Shown here in pieces: positions 12,392 to 25,600 of a stretch of 64,000 nucleotides of DNA. A model generated the notes under the pieces. The model saw nothing but the letters and a program-made list of their open reading frames with translations, made no database searches and was not told the DNA's origin. Origin of the DNA: Gordius sp. MW1 (taxonomy: Eukaryota > Nematomorpha > Gordioida > Gordea > Gordiidae); contig OZ038526.1 of the NCBI GenBank assembly GCA_964036665.1, forward strand, positions 16,306,001 to 16,370,000, read 5' to 3'. The position numbers were made by a program, and so were the translations under genes. Position 1 is the stretch's first letter. Each line of letters begins with the position of its first letter.

Positions 12392-15300
12392 ACTTTGAAA
12401 TCATGATCGCATAGAGCAGTTTTCAAAAATTAAGCACTCACGTTGCGATACAACAAACTAATCGCAACAATAAAACCTTGTCTTTTGTCAAAATGATAGT
12501 TCTCGCAGCTTAAAACTTCTTTTCCGAAGTCAATCGAGGATAATAGGATTCTCAAATTGGCTTACTTTTATATATTTTTTCAAGCTCTATCACATAGAAT
12601 AACAAAAAATAAATATTTTTATTTTAAAATTTTTAATATTTTTTTCTTTCAACCATATTCATCCGATAAAAGTTTTCGTTTTCAGACACGATTTCCATGA
12701 TAAAAAGTTAAAATTTATCAGAATCAGAAAACTATTACTTTGAAATCGTGATCGCATAGAGCAGTTTTCAAAAATGAAGCACTCACGTTGCTATACAACA
12801 AACTAATCGCAACAATAAAACCTTGTCTTTTGTCAAAATGATAGTTCTCGCAGCTTAAAACTTCTTTTCCGAAGTCAATCGGGGTACTAGGATTCCCAAA
12901 TTGGCTTACTTTTATATATTTTTTTAAGCTCTTTCACATAGAATAACAAAAAATAAATATTTTTACCTCAAAATTTTTCACATTTTTTTCTTTCAACCGT
13001 ATTCATCCGATGAAAGTTGTAGTTTTCAGACACGATTTCCATAATAAAAAGTTAAAATTTATCAGAATCAAAAAACTCTTACTTTGAAATCATGATCGCA
13101 TAGAGCAGTTTTCAAAAATTAAGCACTCACGTTGCGATACAACAAACTAATCGCAACAATAAAACCTTGTCTTTTGTCAAAATGATAGTTCTCGCAACCT
13201 AAAACTTCTTTTCGGAAGTCAATGCAGGGTAATAGGATTCTCAAATTGGCTTACTTTTATATATTTTTTCAAGCTCTTTCACATAGAATAACAAAAAAAT
13301 AAGTATTTTTACCTCAAAAGTTTTCATATTTTTTACTTTCAACCGTATTCATCCGATGAAAGTTGTCGTTTTCAGACACGATTTCCATGATGAAAAGTTA
13401 AAATTTATCAGAATCAGAAAACTATTACTTTGAAATCATGATCGCATGGAGCAGTTTTCAAAAATTAAGCACTCACGTTGCGATACAACAAACTAATCGC
13501 AACAATAAAACCTTGTCTTTTGTCAAAATGATAGTTCTCGCAGCTTAAAACTTCTTTTCCGAAGTCAATCGAGGATAATAGGATTCTCAAATTGGCTTAC
13601 TTTTATATATTTTTTTAAGCTCTTTCACATAGAATAACACTAAATAAATATTTTTACCTTAAAATTTTTAATATTTTTTTCTTTCAACCGTATTGATCCG
13701 ATGAAAGTTTTCGTTTTCAGACACGATTTCCATGATAAAAAGTTAAAATTTATCAGAATCAGAAAACTATTACTTTGAAATCATGATCGCATAGAGCAGT
13801 TTTCAAAAATGAAGCACTCACGTTGCTATACAACAAACTAATCGCAACAATAAAACCTTGTCTTTTGTCAAAATGATAGTTCTCGCAGCTTAAAACTTCT
13901 TTTCCGAAGTCAATCGGGGTACTAGGATTCCCAAATTGGCTTACTTTTATATATTTTTTTAAGCTCTTTCACATAGAATAACAAAAAACAAATATTTTTA
14001 CCTCAAAATTTTTCACATTTTTTTCTTTCAACCGTATTGATCCGATGAAAGTTGTCGTTTTCAGACACGATTTCCATGATAAAAAGTTAAAATATATCAG
14101 AATAAGAAAACTATTACTTTAAAATCATGATCGCATAGAGCAGTTTTCAAAAATTAAGCACTCACGTTGCGATACAACAAACTAATCGCCACAATAAAAC
14201 CTTGTCTTTTGTCAAAATGATAGTTCTCGCAACTTAAAACTTCTTTTCGGAAGTCAATGCAGGATAATAAGATTCTCAAATTGGCTTACTTTTATATATT
14301 TTTTCAAGCTCTTTCACATAGAATAACAAAAAAATAAGTGTTTTTACCTCAAAATTTTTCATATTTTTTTCTTTCAACCGTATTCATCCGATGAAAGTTG
14401 TCGTTTTCAGACACGATTTCCATAAAAAATTAAAATTTATTAAACTCAGAAAATTATTACTTTGAAATCATGATCGCATAGAGCAGTTTTCAAAAATTAA
14501 GCACTCACGTTGCCATACAAAACTAATCGCAACAATAAAACCTTCTCTTTTGTCAAAATGATAGTTCTCGCAGCTTAAAACTTCTTTTCCGAAGTAAATC
14601 GAGGATAATAGGATTCTCAAATTGGCTTACTTTTATATATTTTTTCAAGCTCTTTCACATAGAATAACAAAAAATAAATATTTTTATTTTAAAATTTTTA
14701 ATATTTTTTTCTTTCAACCATATTCATCCGATAAAAGTTGTCGTTTTCAGACACGATTTCCATGATAAAAAGTTAAAATTTATCAGAATCAGAAAACTAT
14801 TACTTTGAAATCATGATCGCATAGAGCAGTTTTCATAAATTAACCAGTCACGTTGCGATACAACAAACTAATCGCAACAATAAAACCTTGTCTTTTATCA
14901 AAATGATAGTTCTCGCAGCTTAAAACTTGTTTTCGGAAGTCAATCGAGGATAATAGGATTCTCAAATTGGCTTACTTTTATATATTTTTTCAAGCTCTTT
15001 CACATAGAATAACAAAAAAAATAAGTATTTTTACCTCAAAATTTTTAATATTTTTTTCTTTCAACCGTATTCATCCGATGAAAGTTGTCGTTTTCAGACA
15101 CGATTTCCATGATAAAAAGTTAAAATTTATCAGAATCAGAAAACTATTACTTTGAAATCATGGTCGCATAGAGCAGTTTTCAAAAATTAAGCACTCACGT
15201 TGCGATACAACAAACTAATCGCAACAATAAAACCTTGTCTTTTATCAAAATGATAGTTCTCGCAGCTTAAAACTTCTTTTCGGAAGTCAATCGAGGATAA

Positions 15301-18232
15301 TAGGATTCTCAAATGGCTTATTTTTATATATTATTTTAAGCTCTTTCACATAGAATAATAAAAAATAAATATTTTTACCTCGAAATTTTTCACATTTTTT
15401 TCTTTCAACCTTATTCATCCGATGAAAGTTGTCGTTTTCAGATACGATTTCCATGATAAAAAGTTAAAATTTATCAGAATCAGAAAAATATTACTTTGAA
15501 ATCATGATCGCATAGAGCAGTTTTCAAAAATTAAGCACTCACGTTGCGATACAACAAACTAATCGCAACAATAAAACGTTGTCTTTTGTCAAAATGATAG
15601 TTCTCGCAGCTTAAAACTTCTTTTCCGAAGTCAATCGAGGATAATAGGATTCTCAAATTGGCTTACTTTTATATATTTTTTCAAGCTCTTTCACATAGAA
15701 TAACAAAATATAAATATTTTTACCTCAAAATTTTTCACATTTTTTTCTTTCAACCGTATTCATCCGATGAAAGTTGTCGTTTTCAGATACGATTAAAAAG
15801 TTACAATTTATCAGAATAAGAAAACTATTACTTTGAAATGATGATCGCATAGAGCAGTTTTCAAAAATTAAGCACTCACGTTGCGATACAACAAACTAAT
15901 CGCAACAATAAAACCTTGTCTTTTGTCAAAATGATAGTTCTCGCAACTTAAAACTTCTTTTCGGAAGTCAATGCAGGATAATAGGATTCTCAAATTGGCT
16001 TACTTTTATATATTTTTTCAAGCTCTTTCAAATAGAATAACAAAAAAAGAAGTATTTTTACCTCAAAATTTTTCATATTTTTTTCTTTCAACCGTATTCA
16101 TCCGATGAAAGTTGTCGTTTTCAGACACGATTTCCATGATAAAAAGTTAAAATTTATCAGAATCAGAAAACTATTACTTTGAAATCATGATGGCATAGAG
16201 CAGTTTTCAAAAATTAAGCACTCACGTTGCGATACAACAAACTAATCGCAACAATAAAACCTTGTCTTTTGTCAAAATGATAGTTCTCGCAGCTTAAAAC
16301 TTCTTTTCCGAAGTCAATCGAGGATAATAGGATTCTCAAATGGCTTACTTTTATATATTTTTTCAAGCTCTTTCACATAGAATAACAAAAAAAAAGTATT
16401 TTTACCTCAAAATTTTTAATATTTTTTTCTTTCAACCGTATTCATCCGATGAAAGTTGTCGTTTTCAGACACGATTTCCATAAAAAATTAAAATTTATTA
16501 GAATCAGAAAATTATTACTTTGAAATCATGATCGCATAGAGCAGTTTTCAAAAATTAAGCACTCACGTTGCCATACAAAACTAATCGCAACAATAAAACC
16601 TTGTCTTTTGTCAAAATGATAGTTCTCGCAGCTTAAAACTTCTTTTCCGAAGTAAATCGAGGATAATAGGATTCCCAAATTGGCTTACTTTTATATATTT
16701 TTTTAAGCTCTTTCACATAGAATAACAAAAAATAAATATTTTTACCTCAAAATTTTTCACATTTTTTTCTTTCAACCGTATTCATCCGATGAAAGTTGTA
16801 GTTTTCAGACACGATTTCCATAATAAAAAGTTAAAATTTATCAGAATCAAAAAACTCTTACTTTGAAATCATCATCGCATAGAGCAGTTTTCAAAAATTA
16901 AGCACTCACGTTGCGATACAACAAACTAATCGCAACAATAAAACCTTGTCTTTTGTCAAAATGATAGTTCTCGCAACTTAAAACTTCTTTTCGGAAGTCA
17001 ATGCAGGGTAATAGGATTCTCAAATTGGCTTATTTTATATATTTTTTCAAGCTCTTTCACATAGAATAACAAAAAAATAAGTATTTTTACCTCAAAAGTT
17101 TTCATATTTTTTACTTTCAACCGTATTCATCCGATGAAAGTTGTCGTTTTCAGACACGATTTCCATGATGAAAAGTTAAAATTTATCAGAATAAGAAAAC
17201 TATTACTTTGAAATCATGATCGCATAGAGCAGTTTTCAAAAATTAAGCACTCACGTTGCGATACAACAAACTAATCGCAACAATAAAACCTTGTCTTTTG
17301 TCAAAATGATAGTTCTCGCAGCTTAAAACTTCTTTTCCGAAGTCAATCGAGGATAATAGGATTCTCAAATTGGCTTACTTTTTTATATTTTTTTAAGCTC
17401 TTTCACATAGAATAACACTAAATAAATATTTTTACCTTAAAATTTTTATTATTTTTTTCTTTCAACCGTATTCATCCGATAAAAGTTGTCGTTTTCAGAC
17501 ACGATTTCCATGATAAAAAGTTAAAATTTATCAGAATCAGAAAACTATTACTTTGAAATCATGATCGCATAGAGCAGTTTTCAAAAATTAACAAGTCACG
17601 TTGCGATACAACAAACTAATCGAAACAATAAAACCTTGTCTTTTATCAAAATGATAGTTCTCGCAGCTTAAAACTTGTTTTCGGAAGTCAATCGAGGATA
17701 ATAGGATTCTCAAATGGCTTACTTTTAAATATTAAGCTCTTTCACATATAATAACAAAAAATAAATATTTTTACCTCAAAATTTTTCACATTTTTTTCTT
17801 TCAACCGTATTCATCCGATGAAAGTTGTCGTTTTCAGACACGATTTCCATGATAAAAAGTTAAGATTTATCAGAATCAGAAAACTATTACTTTGAAATCA
17901 TGATCGCATAAAGCAGTTTTAAAATTAAGCACTCACGTTGCGATACAACAACTAATCGCAACAATAAAGCCTTGTCTTTTGTCAAAATGATAGTTCTCGC
18001 AGCTTAAAACTTCTTTTCGGCAGTCAATCGAGGATAATAGGATTCTCAAATTGGCTTACTTTTATATATTTTTTCAAGCTCTTTCACATAGAATAACAAA
18101 AAAAATAAGTATTTTTACCTCAAAATTTTTAACATTTTTTTCTTTCAACCGTATTCATCCGATGAAAGTTGTCGTTTTCAGACACGATTTCCATGATAAA
18201 AAGTTAAAATTTATCAGAATCAGAAAACTATT

Positions 18233-19290
18233 ACTTTAAAATCATGATCGCATAGAGCAGTTTTCAAAAATTAAGCACTCAAACAAACTAATCGCAACAA
18301 TAAAACCTTGTCTTTTATCAAAATGATAGTTCTCGCAGCTTAAAACTTCTTTTCGGAAGTCAATCGAGGATAATAGGATTCTCAAATGACTTACTTTTAT
18401 ATATTATTTTAAGCTCTTTCACATAGAATAATAAAAAATAAATATTTTTACCTCAAAATTTTTAACATTTTTTTCTTTCAACCGTATTCATCCGATGAAA
18501 GTTGTCGTTTTCAGATACGATTTCCATGATAAAAAGTTAAAATTTATCAGAATCAGAAAACTATTACTTTGAAATCATGATCGCATAGAGCAGTTTTCAA
18601 AAATTAAGCACTCACGTTGCGATACAACAAACTAATCGCAACAATAAAACCTTGTCTTTTGTCAAAATGATAGTTCTCGCAGCTTAAAACTTCTTTTCCG
18701 AAGTCAATCGAGGATAATAAAATTCTCATTGGCTTACTTTTATATATTTTTTCAAGCTCTTTCACATAGAATAACAAAAAATAAATATTTTTACCTCAAA
18801 ATTTTTCACATTTTTTTCTTTCAACCGTATTCATACGATGAAAGTTGTCGTTTTCAGATACGATTTTCATGATAAAAAGTTAAAATTTATCAGAATAAGA
18901 AAACTATTACTTTGAAATTATGATCGCATAGAGCAGTTTTCAAAAATTAAGCACTCACGTTGCGATACAACAAACTAATCGCCACAATAAAACCTTGTCT
19001 TTTGTCAAAATGATAGTTCTCGCAGCTTAAAACTTCTTTTCCGAAGTCAATCGAGGATAATAGGATTCTCAAATGGCTTACTTTTATATATTTTTTCAAG
19101 CTCTTTCACATAGAATAACAAAAAAATAAGTATTTTTACCTCAAAATTTTTAATATTTTTTTCTTTCAACCGTATTCATCCGATGAAAGTTGTCGTTTTC
19201 AGACACGATTTCCATGATAAAAAGTTAAAATTTATCAGAATCAGAAAACTATGACTTTGAAATCATGATCGCATAGAGCAGTTTCAAAAA
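18233..19290. repeat. 3-monomer block repeated at 20631-21688
   Basis: Starts with the ACTTTAAAATC monomer that lacks the left arm of the dyad (GCACTCAAACAAACTAATC), followed by monomers with GATAATAAAATTCTCATTGG and GAAATTATGATCGC. The same three follow each other at 20631, offset 2398 bp. It lies inside the 9260-bp block, so the pair is itself duplicated (27493 and 29891), and the first of these monomers occurs again at 31947. Confidence 0.85.
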
Positions 19291-20630
19291 TTAAGCACTC
19301 AAGTTGCGATACAACAAACTAATCGCAACAATAAAACCTTGTCTTTTGTCAAAATGATAGTTCTCGCAGCTTAAAACTTCTTTTCCAAAGTCAATCGAGG
19401 ATAATAGGATTCTCAAATTGGCTTACTTTTATATATTTTTTCAAGCTCTTTTACATAGAATAACATAAAATAAATATTTTTACCTCAAAATTTTTCACAT
19501 TTTTTTCTTTCAACCGTATTCATCCGATGAAAGTTGTCGTTTTCAGATACGATTTTGATGATATAAAGTTAAAATTTATCAGAATCAGAAAACTATTACT
19601 TTGAAATCATGATGGCATAGAGCAGTTTTCAAAAATTAAGCACTCACGTTGCGATACAACAAATTAATCGCAACAATAAAACCTTTTCTTTTGTCAAAAT
19701 GATAGTTCTCGCAGCTTAATTCTTTTCCGAAGTCAATCGAGGATAATAGGATTCGCAAATTGACATACTTATATATATTTTTTTAAGCTCTTTCACATAG
19801 AATAACAAAAAATAAATATTTTTACCTAAAAATTTTTCACATTTTTTTCTTTCAACCGTATTGATCCGATGAAAGTTGTCGTTTTCAGACGTGGTTTCTA
19901 TGATCCCAAGTAAAAATTTATCAGAATCTAAAAACTATTACTTTGAAATCATGATCGCATAGAGCAGTTTTCAAAAATTAAGCACTCACGTTGCGATACA
20001 ACAAACTAATCGCAACAATAAAACCTTGTCTTTTGTCAAAATGATAGTTCTCGCAGCTTAAAACTTCTTTTCCGAAGTCAATCGAGGATAATAGGATTCC
20101 CAAATTGGCTTACTTTTATATATTTTTTTAAGCTCTTTCACATAGAATAACAAAAAATAAATATTTTTACCTCAAAATTTTTCACGTTTTTTTCTTTCAA
20201 ACGTATTGATCCGATGAAAGTTGTCGTTTTCAGATACGATTTTGTTGATAAAAAGTTAAAATTTATCAGAATAAGAAAACTATTACTTTGAAATCGTGAT
20301 CGCATAGAGCAGTTTTCAAAAATTAAGCACTCACGTTGCGATACAACAAACTAATCGCAACAATAAAACCTTGTCTTTTGTCAAAATGATAGTTCTCGCA
20401 ACTTAAAACTTCTTTTCGGAAGTCAATGCAGGATAATAGGATTCTCAAATTGGCTTACTTTTATATATTTTTTCAAGCTCTTTCTCATAGAATAACAAAA
20501 AAATAAGTATTTTTACCTCAAAATTTTTAACATTTTTTTCTTTCAACCGTATTCATCCGATGAAAGTTGTCGTTTTCAGACACGATTTCCATGATAAAAA
20601 GTTAAAATTTATCAGAATCAGAAAACTATT

Positions 20631-21688
20631 ACTTTAAAATCATGATCGCATAGAGCAGTTTTCAAAAATTAAGCACTCAAACAAACTAATCGCAACAATA
20701 AAACCTTGTCTTTTATCAAAATGATAGTTCTCGCAGCTTAAAACTTCTTTTCGGAAGTCAATCGAGGATAATAGGATTCTCAAATGACTTACTTTTATAT
20801 ATTATTTTAAGCTCTTTCACATAGAATAATAAAAAATAAATATTTTTACCTCAAAATTTTTAACATTTTTTTCTTTCAACCGTATTCATCCGATGAAAGT
20901 TGTCGTTTTCAGATACGATTTCCATGATAAAAAGTTAAAATTTATCAGAATCAGAAAACTATTACTTTGAAATCATGATCGCATAGAGCAGTTTTCAAAA
21001 ATTAAGCACTCACGTTGCGATACAACAAACTAATCGCAACAATAAAACCTTGTCTTTTGTCAAAATGATAGTTCTCGCAGCTTAAAACTTCTTTTCCGAA
21101 GTCAATCGAGGATAATAAAATTCTCATTGGCTTACTTTTATATATTTTTTCAAGCTCTTTCACATAGAATAACAAAAAATAAATATTTTTACCTCAAAAT
21201 TTTTCACATTTTTTTCTTTCAACCGTATTCATACGATGAAAGTTGTCGTTTTCAGATACGATTTTCATGATAAAAAGTTAAAATTTATCAGAATAAGAAA
21301 ACTATTACTTTGAAATTATGATCGCATAGAGCAGTTTTCAAAAATTAAGCACTCACGTTGCGATACAACAAACTAATCGCCACAATAAAACCTTGTCTTT
21401 TGTCAAAATGATAGTTCTCGCAGCTTAAAACTTCTTTTCCGAAGTCAATCGAGGATAATAGGATTCTCAAATGGCTTACTTTTATATATTTTTTCAAGCT
21501 CTTTCACATAGAATAACAAAAAAATAAGTATTTTTACCTCAAAATTTTTAATATTTTTTTCTTTCAACCGTATTCATCCGATGAAAGTTGTCGTTTTCAG
21601 ACACGATTTCCATGATAAAAAGTTAAAATTTATCAGAATCAGAAAACTATGACTTTGAAATCATGATCGCATAGAGCAGTTTCAAAAA
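20631..21688. repeat. Second copy of the 18233 block
   Basis: Matches 18233-19290 with a 2398-bp offset and almost no change, including the dyad-arm deletion and the AAATTCTCATTGG variant. Both copies continue into similar TCAAGCTCTTTTACATAG monomers before the two series separate. Confidence 0.85.
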
Positions 21689-22686
21689 TTAAGCACTCAC
21701 GTTGCGATACAACAAACTAATCGCCACAATAAAACCTTGTCTTTTGTCAAAATGATAGTTCTCGCAGCTTAAAACTTCTTTTCCGAAGTCAATCGAGGAT
21801 AATAGGATTCTCAAATTGGCTTACTTTTATATATTTTTTCAAGCTCTTTTACATAGAATAACAAAAAATAAATATTTTTACCTCAAAATTTTTCACATTT
21901 TTTTCTTTCAACCGTATTGATCCGATGAAAGTTGTCGTTTTCAGACACGATTTCCATGATAAAAAGTTAAAATTTATCAGAATCAGAAAACTATTACTTT
22001 GAAATCATAATCGCATAGAGCAGTTTTCAAAAATTAAGCACTCACGTTGCGATACAACAAACTAATCGCAACAATAAAACCTTGTCTTTTGTCAAAATTA
22101 TAGTTCTCGCAGCTTAAAACTTCTTTTCCGAAGTCAATCGAGGATAATAGGATTCTCAAATTGGCTTACTTTTATATATTTTTTCAAGCTCTTTTACATA
22201 GAATAACAAAAATAAATATTTTTACCTCAAAATTTTTCACATTTTTTTCTTTCAACCGTATTCATCCGATGAAAGTTGTCGTTTTCAGATACGATTTTGA
22301 TGATAAAAAGTTAAAATTTATCAGAATCAGAAAACTATTACTTTGAAATCATGATGGCATAGAGCAGTTTTCAAAAATCAAGCACTCACTTTGCGATTCA
22401 ACAAACTAATCGCAACAATAAAGCCTTGTCTTTTGTCAAAATGATAGTTCTCGCAGCTTAAAACTTCTTTTCGGCAGTCAATCGAGGATAATAGGATTCT
22501 CAAATTGGCTTACTTTTATATATTTTTTCAAGCTCTTTCACATAGAATAACAAAAAAAATAAGTATTTTTACCTCAAAATTTTTAACATTTTTTTCTTTC
22601 AACCGTATTCATCCGATGAAAGTTGTCGTTTTCAGACACGATTTCCATGATAAAAAGTTAAAATTTATCAGAATCAGAAAACTATT

Positions 22687-25600
22687 ACTTTGAAATCATG
22701 ATCGCATAGAGCAGTTTTCAAAAATTAAGCACTCACGTTGCGATACAACAAACTAATCGCAACAATAAAACCTTGTCTTTTGTCAAAATGATAGTTCTCG
22801 CAGCTTAAAACTTCTTTTCCGAAGTCAATCGAGGATAATAGGATTCTCAAATTGGCTTACTTTTATATATTTTTTTAAGCTCTTTCACATAGAATAACAC
22901 TAAATAAATATTTTTACCTTAAAATTTTTAATATTTTTTTCTTTCAACCGTATTGATCCGATGAAAGTTTTCGTTTTCAGACACGATTTCCATGATAAAA
23001 AGTTAAAATTTATCAGAATCTGAAAACTATTACTTTGAAATCATGATCGCATAGAGCAGTTTTCAAAAATGAAGCACTCACGTTGCTATACAACAAACTA
23101 ATCGCAACAATAAAACCTTGTCTTTTGTCAAAATGATAGTTCTCGCAGCTTAAAACTTCTTTTCCGAAGTCAATCGGGGTACTAGGATTCCCAAATTGGC
23201 TTACTTTTATATATTTTTTTAAGCTCTTTCACATAGAATAACAAAAAACAAATATTTTTACCTCAAAATTTTTCACATTTTTTTCTTTCAACCGTATTGA
23301 TCCGATGAAAGTTGTCGTTTTCAGACACGATTTCCATGATAAAAAGTTAAAATATATCAGAATAAGAAAACTATTACTTTAAAATCATGATCGCATAGAG
23401 CAGTTTTCAAAAATTAAGCACTCACGTTGCGATACAACAAACTAATCGCCACAATAAAACCTTGTCTTTTGTCAAAATGATAGTTCTCGCAACTTAAAAC
23501 TTCTTTTCGGAAGTCAATGCAGGATAATAAGATTCTCAAATTGGCTTACTTTTATATATTTTTTCAAGCTCTTTCACATAGAATAACAAAAAAATAAGTA
23601 TTTTTACCTCAAAATTTTTCATATTTTTTTCTTTCAACCGTATTCATCCGATGAAAGTTGTCGTTTTCAGACACGATTTCCATAAAAAATTAAAATTTAT
23701 TAAACTCAGAAAATTATTACTTTGAAATCATGATCGCATAGAGCAGTTTTCAAAAATTAAGCACTCACGTTGCCATACAAAACTAATCGCAACAATAAAA
23801 CCTTGTCTTTTGTCAAAATGATAGTTCTCGCAGCTTAAAACTTCTTTTCCGAAGTAAATCGAGGATAATAGGATTCTCAAATTGGCTTACTTTTATATAT
23901 TTTTTCAAGCTCTTTCACATAGAATAACAAAAAATAAATATTTTTATTTTAAAATTTTTAATATTTTTTTCTTTCAACCATATTCATCCGATAAAAGTTG
24001 TCGTTTTCAGACACGATTTCCATGATAAAAAGTTAAAATTTATCAGAATCAGAAAACTATTACTTTGAAATCATGATCGCATAGAGCAGTTTTCATAAAT
24101 TAACCAGTCACGTTGCGATACAACAAACTAATCGCAACAATAAAACCTTGTCTTTTATCAAAATGATAGTTCTCGCAGCTTAAAACTTGTTTTCGGAAGT
24201 CAATCGAGGATAATAGGATTCTCAAATTGGCTTACTTTTATATATTTTTTCAAGCTCTTTCACATAGAATAACAAAAAAAATAAGTATTTTTACCTCAAA
24301 ATTTTTAATATTTTTTTCTTTCAACCGTATTCATCCGATGAAAGTTGTCGTTTTCAGACACGATTTCCATGATAAAAAGTTAAAATTTATCAGAATCAGA
24401 AAACTATTACTTTGAAATCATGGTCGCATAGAGCAGTTTTCAAAAATTAAGCACTCACGTTGCGATACAACAAACTAATCGCAACAATAAAACCTTGTCT
24501 TTTATCAAAATGATAGTTCTCGCAGCTTAAAACTTCTTTTCGGAAGTCAATCGAGGATAATAGGATTCTCAAATGGCTTATTTTTATATATTATTTTAAG
24601 CTCTTTCACATAGAATAATAAAAAATAAATATTTTTACCTCGAAATTTTTCACATTTTTTTCTTTCAACCTTATTCATCCGATGAAAGTTGTCGTTTTCA
24701 GATACGATTTCCATGATAAAAAGTTAAAATTTATCAGAATCAGAAAAATATTACTTTGAAATCATGATCGCATAGAGCAGTTTTCAAAAATTAAGCACTC
24801 ACGTTGCGATACAACAAACTAATCGCAACAATAAAACGTTGTCTTTTGTCAAAATGATAGTTCTCGCAGCTTAAAACTTCTTTTCCGAAGTCAATCGAGG
24901 ATAATAGGATTCTCAAATTGGCTTACATTTATATATTTTTTCAAGCTCTTTCACATAGAATAACAAAATATAAATATTTTTACCTCAAAATTTTTCACAT
25001 TTTTTTCTTTCAACCGTATTCATCCGATGAAAGTTGTCGTTTTCAGATACGATTAAAAAGTTACAATTTATCAGAATAAGAAAACTATTACTTTGAAATG
25101 ATGATCGCATAGAGCAGTTTTCAAAAATTAAGCACTCACGTTGCGATACAACAAACTAATCGCAACAATAAAACCTTGTCTTTTGTCAAAATGATAGTTC
25201 TCGCTACTTAAAACTTCTTTTCGGAAGTCAATGCAGGATAATAGGATTCTCAAATTGGCTTACTTTTATATATTTTTTCAAGCTCTTTCAAATAGAATAA
25301 CAAAAAAAGAAGTATTTTTACCTCAAAATTTTTCATATTTTTTTCTTTCAACCGTATTCATCCGATGAAAGTTGTCGTTTTCAGACACGATTTCCATGAT
25401 AAAAAGTTAAAATTTATCAGAATCAGAAAACTATTACTTTGAAATCATGATGGCATAGAGCAGTTTTCAAAAATTAAGCACTCACGTTGCGATACAACAA
25501 ACTAATCGCAACAATAAAACCTTGTCTTTTGTCAAAATGATAGTTCTCGCAGCTTAAAACTTCTTTTCCGAAGTCAATCGAGGATAATAGGATTCTCAAA

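Larger units (their letters stand above)
13427..22686. repeat. 9260-bp, 27-monomer block, copy 1 of tandem duplication
   Basis: Aligns to 22687-31946 with a constant offset of 9260 bp, so no net insertion or deletion separates the copies. It contains diagnostic odd monomers: a GTTGCCATACAAAAC deletion variant (about 14512 and 16570), a shortened GATACGATTAAAAAGTTAC unit (about 15790), a short unit with CTTTTAAATATTAAGC (about 17720), a unit lacking the dyad's left arm (18283), and a CGTGGTTTC/ATCCCAAG unit (about 19895). Internally, 18233 onward is partly repeated from 20631 onward (offset 2398, 7 monomers). Confidence 0.95.

Noticed and set aside
14967..15155. A 62-codon open frame in one satellite monomer, seen again at 18051, 22161, 22505, 24227, 27311, 31421 and 31765
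   Set aside because: It starts at TTG, lies entirely within one monomer, and is open only in units whose A-tract length keeps the frame. Its repeated occurrence follows from array duplication. No coding signal or selection on the frame is visible.
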